The notes under the pieces were generated by a model that ran no database searches, had not been told where the DNA came from, and saw only the letters and a program-made list of their open reading frames with translations. The translations under genes were made by a program, and so were the position numbers. A DNA stretch of 19,486 nucleotides from Zoogloeaceae bacterium (GTDB lineage: Bacteria > Pseudomonadota > Gammaproteobacteria > Burkholderiales > Rhodocyclaceae), in the NCBI GenBank assembly GCA_031267345.1, contig JAIRZG010000124.1:1-19486 (forward strand), in the 5' to 3' direction. Shown here piece after piece: positions 13,870 through 19,486 of the stretch; the first letter of the stretch is position 1; each line of letters starts with the position of its first letter.

Positions 13870-14535
13870 ATGCCTGTCGAATTGACCCTTTTGCCGTCTG
13901 ATGTCTGCGGCATCGACGAAGCCGGACGCGGGCCGCTGGCGGGGGCGGTGGTTGCCGCTGCCGTCATCCTCGATCCGCAACGCCCCATTGCCGGGCTGAA
14001 TGATTCCAAAAAACTTTCCGCCCGCCGCCGCGAACAGTTGGCGGCGCTTATCCGTGCGCAAGCATTGGCGTGGGCGGTAGCGGAAGCCAGCGTGACGGAA
14101 ATTGACGCCATCAACATTCTGCAAGCCAGCTTCCTCGCCATGCAACGCGCCGTCGCTGCCTTGAAGATAGCGCCCGTCGCCGCCGTGGTTGACGGCAATC
14201 GCTGCCCCAAACTCTCCATCCCGGTAAGCGCCGTGGTAAAAGGCGACGGCAAAATCGCCGCCATTGCCGCCGCCTCCATCCTCGCCAAAACCGTGCGCGA
14301 CGCGCGGATGCTCGACCTGCACCAGCGCTACCCGCAATACGGCTTTAATCGGCATATGGGCTATCCCACGGCGGCGCATCTGGCGGCCTTGCAGAAACAC
14401 GGCCCCTGCCCGGCGCATCGCAAAAGTTTTGCGCCCGTCGCCATTTTGCTGGCGCGTCAGGGGACAGATGTCAGGGAACAGGAGCCAGGGAAAGCCGCCG
14501 CCCTGCGGACGCAGCCGGGATTGTTCTTGTTATGA
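13870..14535 (+). CDS. rnhB: ribonuclease HII
   Basis: A 221-residue enzyme that cleaves the RNA strand of RNA-DNA hybrids and removes single ribonucleotides from DNA. The signature GIDEAGRGPLAG is at residues 14-25. The four acidic catalytic residues Asp16, Glu17, Asp108 and Asp126 have the same numbers as in E. coli RNase HII. The C-terminal family motif HRKSFAPV is at 183-190. After about residue 196 the sequence no longer looks like RNase HII: the last 25 residues are read through a degenerate heptamer array (14457-14491) and downstream DNA. The stop overlaps the next start as ATGA, so the two genes are probably translationally coupled. No strong ribosome binding site precedes the ATG at 13870. 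Confidence 0.95.
   Translation: MPVELTLLPSDVCGIDEAGRGPLAGAVVAAAVILDPQRPIAGLNDSKKLSARRREQLAALIRAQALAWAVAEASVTEIDAINILQASFLAMQRAVAALKIAPVAAVVDGNRCPKLSIPVSAVVKGDGKIAAIAAASILAKTVRDARMLDLHQRYPQYGFNRHMGYPTAAHLAALQKHGPCPAHRKSFAPVAILLARQGTDVREQEPGKAAALRTQPGLFLL
14457..14491 (+). repeat. degenerate 7-bp tandem repeat at the end of rnhB
   Basis: Five units in strict 7-bp register: TCAGGGG, ACAGATG, TCAGGGA, ACAGGAG and CCAGGGA. They lie inside the rnhB frame. Because 7 is not a multiple of 3, they encode no repeated peptide, only an irregular tail. Confidence 0.75.
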
Positions 14536-15362
14536 TAAAAACCATCGCGTCAAGGGAAAACCCCGCCTTCAAAGCCTGGAAAAAACTGGCGCAGTCGGGG
14601 CGCGCGTGTAAAAAGCAGCGGCAAACCCTGCTCGAAGGCGTACATCTTGTCGCATCCTGGCATACGGCGCACGGGATGCCCGCCTGCCTGTTGGCGAGCG
14701 AAAAAGGTCGCGCGCGCGCGGAAATCGCCGACTGGCTGGCGGCGGGCGAACGTCAGAACGCGCGTTGCGTCGTGTTGGCGGATGCGCTGTTCGCCGAACT
14801 CGCCGATACCGAAACCCCCGGCGGGTTGATGGCGGTCGTCCATCTGCCGCCTGTGGAAGAAGCGCCTGCTGTGGATGTCGACAGTTTGCTGCTGGATGGC
14901 GTACAAGACCCCGGCAACCTTGGCAGTCTGCTACGCACGGCGGCGGCGGCAGGATTCGCGCAGATTCTGCTTTCCGCCGACTGCGCCTGCGCCTTTTCAT
15001 CCAAGGCGCTGCGCGCCGGACAGGGCGCGCAGTTCCAGTTGCGGATACAGGAAGCCGCCAACCTCGCCGCCTTTCTTGCCGTCTTTGAGGGCAACACGTT
15101 CGCGGCCACCTTGCGGGACGCCGAATCGCTCTACGCGGTCGACCTGCGCCAGCGTCCCGTCGCCTGGGTGTTTGGCGCGGAAGGGCAAGGCGTCAGTCCA
15201 AACGTACTGGCGGCGGCGCGACAGCGCGTTCGCATTTCCATGCCGGGCGCGCAAAGCGTGGAATCCCTGAACGTCGGTCACGCCGCCGCCATTTGTCTTT
15301 TCGAGACCCTGCGAGTCAGAAGTCAGAGATCCGTAAAGAGGGTGTTTTCAAAATACGAATAA
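14532..15362 (+). CDS. TrmH/SpoU-family RNA 2'-O-methyltransferase
   Basis: A 276-residue SAM-dependent methyltransferase of the SPOUT class, probably acting on rRNA. The N-terminal substrate-binding domain starts IKTIASRENPAFKAWKKLAQ. Motif 1 is LLDGVQDPGNLGSLLRTA (Asn129, Arg135), motif 2 is WVFGAEGQGVS (Glu217), and motif 3 is ISMPGAQSVESLNVGHAAAI (Ser245-Leu-Asn247), which forms the knotted SAM site. It overlaps rnhB by ATGA, an order common in betaproteobacteria. The family usually ends soon after motif 3. Here the last 16 or so residues cover two TCAGRRR heptamers and downstream DNA, so the tail is probably acquired. The exact nucleotide modified cannot be assigned, so no symbol is given. 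Confidence 0.92.
   Translation: MIKTIASRENPAFKAWKKLAQSGRACKKQRQTLLEGVHLVASWHTAHGMPACLLASEKGRARAEIADWLAAGERQNARCVVLADALFAELADTETPGGLMAVVHLPPVEEAPAVDVDSLLLDGVQDPGNLGSLLRTAAAAGFAQILLSADCACAFSSKALRAGQGAQFQLRIQEAANLAAFLAVFEGNTFAATLRDAESLYAVDLRQRPVAWVFGAEGQGVSPNVLAAARQRVRISMPGAQSVESLNVGHAAAICLFETLRVRSQRSVKRVFSKYE
15316..15329 (+). repeat. 7-bp tandem repeat at the end of the methyltransferase gene
   Basis: TCAGAAG and TCAGAGA in tandem (AGTCAGA read twice from 15314). They match the TCAGRRR pattern of the array in rnhB and lie at the same place, the last codons of the gene. Confidence 0.6.
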
Positions 15363-15370
15363 TCTTTGCA

Positions 15371-15505
15371 TCAGGATGCGTGCCTGAGTGCGCCAGGGCC
15401 AAGCTCCGGATTCTCCGTCAGAACACGCTGAAGTTTTGAATACGCGTCATCTGACAGCAAGCCTGTCAGCGCACGAGCAAAGGCCGAGGCTTCAATGAAT
15501 TCCAT
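15371..15505 (-). pseudogene. truncated RelE/HigB-type toxin gene
   Basis: A 44-codon frame starts at the ATG at 15505 with AGGG close upstream. It begins MEFIEASAFARALTGLLSDD and continues AYSKLQRVLTENPELG. This matches the N-terminus of a common RelE-type mRNA interferase group (MEFIE-s-AF-r-LL-DDEY..LQ..L..NPELG, recalled from memory). Intact members continue after NPELG with the catalytic core (GTGGLRK-R..., ending in a Tyr-rich strand). Here it goes to PGALRHAS and a stop, so the active-site half and any antitoxin gene are missing. The remains lie against the end of the methyltransferase gene, which suggests a deletion. An operator-like palindrome is still present upstream. Confidence 0.7.
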
Positions 15506-15517
15506 ACCCTGGATATG

Positions 15518-15536
15518 TATACGCCATTGGCGGATA
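15518..15536. promoter_or_regulatory. palindrome upstream of the toxin remnant, probable old operator
   Basis: TAT-A-CGCCA, one central T, TGGCG-G-ATA: nine-base arms with one mismatch, 12 bases upstream of the toxin start. It overlaps a possible -10 box (TATACA on the minus strand). Toxin-antitoxin operons are typically repressed at such a site. Confidence 0.5.
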
Positions 15537-15547
15537 AGTCAGGCGAC

Positions 15548-15623
15548 AAGGACGTAGCACGTCACATGTCCTTGGTATCCGGCGATTCGCGCGTTGCGTC
15601 CCGTCTGGCAAGGTTTGTAAACC
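15548..15623. other. intergenic stretch with small dyads
   Basis: No gene seen. It holds AAGGAC/GTCCTT (15548-15573) enclosing GACGT/ACGTC (15551-15563), and GGTTT-GT-AAACC (15612-15623). These could be operators for the toxin remnant or for the coiled-coil gene to the right, or chance. Confidence 0.3.
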
Positions 15624-15687
15624 CATCCTCAATTATCGCGTGTTGTGGCCGTTAAATGGTCATGAATTCTTTTTCCAGGTACGCGCG

Positions 15688-16698
15688 ATGATGACCGAAC
15701 CGATCAAGACCGTGCTGACGCAGCAGGCGGCGGGCACACCGAAGAACACCCCTCTGGACATACGTCAGGCGCTGCAGGCGATGGCGGACAAAAAAACCGA
15801 AGAACAGCAGGATTCGACCAAGGTGACGTTGAGCGAACTCGGCAGGTTGCAGGTAAAGACACTGCAAATGCAGCCAAGCGTAAACAGCGTCAGCGAAGCT
15901 CGCAAGTCTGCCGCGCGCGCTCATGCGGCGCAGCTCAAGCAGCAGATCGAAGCCCTGAAAAAAATTGCCGTGATGTTGGGTCCCATGGCTTCAAAAACCC
16001 TGTTGCGGCAAATCAAGCACCTCGCGCAGCAGGTGCGGCAGATTGCCGCCGAACTTGCGCAGTCTTCATCCGCGTCAACAATAGGCAATCCCAATGCGGT
16101 GGCAAGCAATGTGATGATGGACGGCGGCGATCTGTCGGTCGATGCCAATGTGGATTTCGGTTTGAGCGAAGAAGCGGAAAACGGCGATGAGAAATCCGTG
16201 ACGGAAGAAGACATGGAGCGCGAAGCCGCCACGGCGCAGGCAGAGACGCCTGAAGCAGAAATTGCAGAAGCCGAAGGCGATGAGGAGGCAGCGGCAGCGG
16301 GCGCAGCGGTGGCGCAGGCGGAGCAGGCTGCCTACGCCGCCGAAAAGGAAATCAAGGCGCAGGAAAACGAGAAAACAACAGGTATTGGCGGCAATACCGG
16401 GCTTGCCGCCAAATCGAGCGATGAAGCCAGGCAGCGACAAGAAGATGCGTTGCTGATGCGTGATTTGGTCAAAGAATTGCGCCTGCTCCTGAGTCTGGCC
16501 AAAGGCATGTTGCTGAAGAAGGATAAGGAAGACAAGGAAAATCTCAAGGAAATCGACAAACAGCTTGCAGCCGCTGACGATCTGGTGCAGGAACTGGAGG
16601 CCGCCGCACAGTCCACCGTGGAGGCGGAAACGGTAGCGGTCGGCGCAGTCGATGCCGCCGCTGGCGACGCGGCAGCTTCCCTATCGGTATTTGCCTGA
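15688..16698 (+). CDS. unrecognised alanine-rich coiled-coil protein
   Basis: A 336-residue protein that I do not recognise. There is no signal peptide or membrane segment, so it is probably cytoplasmic. Residues about 65-125 form a strongly helical region (EARKSAARAHAAQLKQQIEA, then LLRQIKHLAQQVRQIAAELA). Residues about 160-240 are acidic and Ala/Glu-rich (EAENGDEKSVTEEDMEREAA). A second charged helical region at about 255-310 includes DLVKELRLLLSLAKGMLLKK. The C-terminus is Ala/Val-rich. The start is the ATG at 15688 or 15691, with CAGGT about seven bases upstream; a TTG at 15640 is less likely. A bidirectional terminator follows. The reading is secure because the helical periodicity is protein-like throughout, but no function is proposed. 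Confidence 0.75.
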   Translation: MMTEPIKTVLTQQAAGTPKNTPLDIRQALQAMADKKTEEQQDSTKVTLSELGRLQVKTLQMQPSVNSVSEARKSAARAHAAQLKQQIEALKKIAVMLGPMASKTLLRQIKHLAQQVRQIAAELAQSSSASTIGNPNAVASNVMMDGGDLSVDANVDFGLSEEAENGDEKSVTEEDMEREAATAQAETPEAEIAEAEGDEEAAAAGAAVAQAEQAAYAAEKEIKAQENEKTTGIGGNTGLAAKSSDEARQRQEDALLMRDLVKELRLLLSLAKGMLLKKDKEDKENLKEIDKQLAAADDLVQELEAAAQSTVEAETVAVGAVDAAAGDAAASLSVFA

Positions 16699-16710
16699 CG
16701 GGTTTATCCA

Positions 16711-16745
16711 CAATAAAAAAGCCGGGTATTTTCCGGCTTTTTGTG
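16711..16745. terminator. bidirectional terminator between the coiled-coil gene and the M48 peptidase
   Basis: GCCGG (16721-16725) pairs with CCGGC (16733-16737). Six A lie before and five T after the stem, so the pairing extends and a U tract forms in either direction. Two convergent genes end on each side. Confidence 0.85.
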
Positions 16746-16772
16746 GTGTGCGTTGTGGCGCGCGCTGCGCTT

Positions 16773-17528
16773 TTACGCGGCGAGTTGCGTCCGCATCCGG
16801 TTCGCCCGTTCTTTGGGGCTGGGATGGGTGGAAAGCCAGGAAGCGCCGCCGCCGCCGCTGAGGTTGTCCAGTTTGTCCAGTGCCGAAACGCAGGCATTGG
16901 GGTCATATTTCAGGGTCTTCATGAAATTCATGGCGCGGTCATCTGCTTCCCGCTCGTTGCTTTGCGAATGTTGCGCCAGAATGACTTTCTCAAATAGGTC
17001 GCCCAGTTGGGAATCCGCCAGTTTGGCCGCCTTGCCGTCTGTGGCGGAGACGGCGCTTCTCAGCGCGCTGGTCCGCATTGCCATCTGGATACGCGCCTTG
17101 GTGTGTCCGGATTGAATGTGGCCGATTTCATGCCCGATCACGTAACGGATTTCGTCATCGGTAAACTCGTCCATCAGGCCGCTATAGAGGCGAATGGCGC
17201 CGTTCGCCATGGCAAATGCGTTGATATCCGAAGTCTGGTAAGCCTTGAAATTGAGGTCGAGTCCGTTGTAATTGTTCAGGCCATTGGTAAGTTTGGCCAG
17301 ACGTTTGCCGTAGGATGTTTCCGGACCGGCGACTTTATTTTGCGTGTCCTCATGCGCCGCCATCTGGTCAAAGTAAGTTTTCAAATCCTCGTCGGAAACT
17401 GATTCTGCGTCGCTCAGCTTTTTGCCAACATCCATCGCCTTGCCAAAATCCAATGCCCAAGCTACCGGAGTGACAGAACTGATACCGGACGCCAGCGCAG
17501 AAAACAGGATGAAATTACGGCGGTTCAT
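16773..17528 (-). CDS. M48-family zinc metallopeptidase, LoiP/YggG-like
   Basis: A 251-residue exported protease, probably taking part in envelope protein quality control. The zinc-binding HEIGH is at residues 133-137 and the third ligand, Glu192, lies in NEREADD (the ExxAD pattern). The region after HEIGH and the C-terminal WLSTHPSPKERANRM motif are typical of M48 peptidases such as LoiP. The N-terminus (MNRRNFILFSALASG... AWA) has two Arg followed by a weakly hydrophobic stretch, like a twin-arginine signal. There is no lipobox cysteine, unlike E. coli LoiP. AAGGAG eight bases before the ATG at 17528 fixes the start. A candidate promoter lies just upstream. Confidence 0.92.
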   Translation of the reverse strand: MNRRNFILFSALASGISSVTPVAWALDFGKAMDVGKKLSDAESVSDEDLKTYFDQMAAHEDTQNKVAGPETSYGKRLAKLTNGLNNYNGLDLNFKAYQTSDINAFAMANGAIRLYSGLMDEFTDDEIRYVIGHEIGHIQSGHTKARIQMAMRTSALRSAVSATDGKAAKLADSQLGDLFEKVILAQHSQSNEREADDRAMNFMKTLKYDPNACVSALDKLDNLSGGGGASWLSTHPSPKERANRMRTQLAA

Positions 17529-17560
17529 GGAAAGTTCTCCTTCGTGAAAATGGACTCGTT

Positions 17561-17590
17561 ATTGTAATGGAAGAATGCCCCGTCGCACAA
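17561..17590 (-). promoter_or_regulatory. candidate promoter of the M48 peptidase gene
   Basis: On the minus strand TTGTGC (17585-17590) and TACAAT (17561-17566) are separated by 18 bases. The -10 is good and the -35 weak. Transcription would start about 25-30 bases before the start codon. Confidence 0.4.
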
Positions 17591-17893
17591 ACAAACCGCA
17601 GCGCAAGAACCCCGCGCGGAAACAGGCGCAGACCATGTTCGCGCCTTGCCACTGACATTGAAGATGTCTGTAAACACGTATTCCCCGACAGGTAGCGCGT
17701 TTTGTCTGGGAATGCGGCGGCAATATTGTTGATGACAATGAGCTTCAATCGTTCAAGAAAATACAGACGCGCGAGATCACCGCTCCGGTGGGGCTGAACG
17801 CTTCGGCGCACACCATGCGGTATGTCGGCGGGTTTTTCAGGCCGGACAGGTCTGTCGCGCCTGTTTTCTAAAGCACAGATACGCCAGCTGCCA
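17591..17893. other. gene-poor stretch with a possible decayed frame
   Basis: No convincing gene. On the plus strand a frame is open from 17674 to the stop at 17869-17871 and reads in a protein-like way towards its end (KKIQTREITAPVGLNASAHT, then MRYVGGFFRPD), but it has no start codon before its last third. A second frame over 17640-17740 reads DIEDVCKHVFPDR, a stop, then RVLSGNAAAILL. This may be a gene broken by frameshift and stop, or chance; I do not recognise a family. Confidence 0.25.
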
Positions 17894-17902
17894 TGTTAAA
17901 AT
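17894..17902 (+). promoter_or_regulatory. candidate extended -10 promoter of gyrA
   Basis: TGTTAAAAT is an extended -10 (TGn plus TAAAAT at 17897-17902). No good -35 is present, as often with extended -10 promoters. The leader would be about 45 nt. Confidence 0.4.
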
Positions 17903-17954
17903 GTACGATTCTGTAGAACGGACGCGTCGTCAGGCGGCGCGGTAGAAGATCATC

Positions 17955-19486
17955 ATGGAACAACAATTCGCCAAGGAAACCCTCCTGATCAGTCTGGAAG
18001 ACGAAATGCGGCGCTCTTATCTGGATTACGCCATGAGCGTAATCGTCGGGCGGGCGCTGCCGGATGTGCGCGATGGCCTGAAGCCGGTGCATCGCCGGGT
18101 GCTGTTCACCATGCACGAGCTGGGCAACGACTGGAACAAGGCGTACAAGAAATCGGCGCGCGTGGTGGGCGATGTCATGGGTAAATACCACCCGCATGGC
18201 GATTCGGCGATTTATGATACTGTGGTGCGCATGGCGCAGGATTTTTCGTTGCGTTACATGCTGGTCGATGGTCAGGGCAACTTCGGTTCGGTGGATGGCG
18301 ACAGTGCCGCCGCCATGCGCTATACGGAAGTCCGCATGGCGAAAATCGGGCATCAGCTTTTAGAGGACATCGACAAGGAAACCGTCGATTTCGGCCCCAA
18401 CTACGATGGTTCCGAGCAGGAGCCGCTGGTGCTGCCGACGCGCATTCCCAATCTGCTGATCAACGGTTCTTCCGGCATTGCTGTGGGCATGGCGACCAAT
18501 ATCCCGCCGCACAACCTGAATGAAGTGGTGGCGGGGTGTTTCGCGCTCTTGCAGAATCCGGACATTGCCATTGAGGAACTGATCGAGCGCATCCCCGCGC
18601 CCGATTTCCCCACGGCGGGCATCATCTATGGCGTCAAGGGGGTGCGCGAGGGCTATCTCACCGGGCGCGGGCGGGTCATCCTGCGCGCCAAAACGCATTT
18701 TGAGGACATTGACAAGGGCGCTCGTCAGGCGATCATCGTCGACGAATTGCCGTATCAGGTGAACAAAAAGGCGTTGCAGGAAAAAATCGCCGAACTGGTC
18801 AACGAAAAACGCATTGAAGGCATCGCGCATATCCAGGACGAATCCGACAAGGACGGGATGCGCGTGGTCATTGAACTGAAGCGCGGTGAAGTGCCGGAAG
18901 TCGTGCTGAACAACCTGTTCAAGATGACCCAGTTGCAGGATACCTTCGGCATGAATATGGTGGCGCTGGTCGATGGTCAACCGCGCCTTTTGAACCTGAA
19001 GCAGATGCTGGAATGTTTCCTCGCGCATCGGCGGGAAATCGTCACCCGGCGCACGGTTTTTGAACTCAGGAAAGCCAGGGAACGCGGGCATATTCTGGAA
19101 GGTCTGGCGGTGGCGCTCTCCAATGTGGATGAAATCATCGCCCTCATCAAGGCCGCGCCCACGCCTGCCGACGCCAAGCGCGAACTGATGGCGCGTCTGT
19201 GGCAAAGCCGGGTGGTCGGCGAAATGCTGCAACGCGCCGCCGCCGACGCTTCCCGTCCGGATGGTCTTGCGCCGGAATACGGCTTTTCCGCTGAGGGCTA
19301 CCGGCTCTCCGACGCGCAGGCGCAGGCGATTCTGGAACTGCGCCTGCAACGCCTCACCGGTCTGGAACAGGACAAAATCGTTACCGAATACAAGGAGGTG
19401 ATGGAAAAAATCGCCGACCTGCTGGACATCCTCGCCAAACCCGAACGCATTACCGAAATCATCGTCGCCGAATTGACGGCGGTGCG
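17955..19486 (+). CDS. gyrA: DNA gyrase subunit A, N-terminal part (runs off the right edge)
   Basis: The first 510 codons of the gyrase A subunit, which breaks and rejoins DNA to introduce negative supercoils together with GyrB. The protein begins MEQQFAKETLLISLEDEMRR and goes on SYLDYAMSVIVGRALPDVRD. The catalytic tyrosine is Tyr123 in AAMRYTEVRM (E. coli Tyr122), with Arg122 before it. The quinolone region reads KYHPHGDSAIYDTVVRMAQ. Ser84 and Asp88, equivalent to S83 and D87 of E. coli, are the susceptible residues, so no target-site quinolone resistance is seen there. The winged helix, tower and start of the coiled coil are covered; the C-terminal beta-pinwheel is outside the window. The ATG at 17955 agrees with the family, although its ribosome binding site is weak. 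Confidence 0.97.
   Translation, partial: MEQQFAKETLLISLEDEMRRSYLDYAMSVIVGRALPDVRDGLKPVHRRVLFTMHELGNDWNKAYKKSARVVGDVMGKYHPHGDSAIYDTVVRMAQDFSLRYMLVDGQGNFGSVDGDSAAAMRYTEVRMAKIGHQLLEDIDKETVDFGPNYDGSEQEPLVLPTRIPNLLINGSSGIAVGMATNIPPHNLNEVVAGCFALLQNPDIAIEELIERIPAPDFPTAGIIYGVKGVREGYLTGRGRVILRAKTHFEDIDKGARQAIIVDELPYQVNKKALQEKIAELVNEKRIEGIAHIQDESDKDGMRVVIELKRGEVPEVVLNNLFKMTQLQDTFGMNMVALVDGQPRLLNLKQMLECFLAHRREIVTRRTVFELRKARERGHILEGLAVALSNVDEIIALIKAAPTPADAKRELMARLWQSRVVGEMLQRAAADASRPDGLAPEYGFSAEGYRLSDAQAQAILELRLQRLTGLEQDKIVTEYKEVMEKIADLLDILAKPERITEIIVAELTAV

Noticed and set aside
17515..17811. Minus-strand frame upstream of the M48 gene
   Set aside because: It overlaps the M48 start and promoter, and its composition is not protein-like.
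18360..19349. Minus-strand frame opposite gyrA
   Set aside because: The plus strand reads as GyrA without interruption up to the window edge.

Overview
The window is a stretch of bacterial chromosome, most likely from a betaproteobacterium of the Rhodocyclales type. This placement is an inference from moderately high G+C, an RNase E that begins MKRMLFNATQAEELRVAIVD, a PhaM-type granule protein after ssb, and the divergent rluC/rne pair. PhaM suggests a polyhydroxyalkanoate accumulator. No tRNA, rRNA, CRISPR array, intact insertion sequence or prophage was seen. Most of the window is housekeeping sequence, with a few disturbed patches between the genes.

Left part (1-6034): an MFS transporter, ssb and phaM run rightwards and end at a bidirectional terminator. 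Facing them on the minus strand are a membrane-anchored winged-helix protein and glmU, probably one operon, preceded by rluC.

Middle (6035-10309): rluC and rne diverge from a 458-bp region with overlapping -10 boxes. The rne side holds a leader of about 440 nt that contains two intrinsic-terminator-like hairpins before the start codon. After rne come palindromic repeats and a membrane-anchored endonuclease/exonuclease/phosphatase-family protein.

Accessory patch (10310-13870): a secreted WG-repeat protein lies downstream of a gene that has lost its 5' end. The break coincides with one copy of a small hairpin element. A second copy, inverted, lies on the other side of rarA, immediately upstream of rnhB, so rarA sits between two inverted copies.

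Right part (13870-19486): rnhB and a SpoU-family RNA methyltransferase overlap by ATGA. Both end in odd tails encoded over degenerate 7-bp repeats (TCAGRRR). Next come a relic RelE-type toxin gene that still has its operator-like palindrome, an unrecognised coiled-coil protein, an M48 metallopeptidase with a twin-arginine-like signal, a gene-poor stretch with a possible remnant frame, and the first 510 codons of gyrA, which runs off the end.

I see no complete new defence or biosynthetic system. The best leads are the hairpin element around rarA, the terminator-bearing rne leader, the heptamer-extended gene ends, the toxin relic, and the membrane-bound winged-helix protein coupled to glmU.
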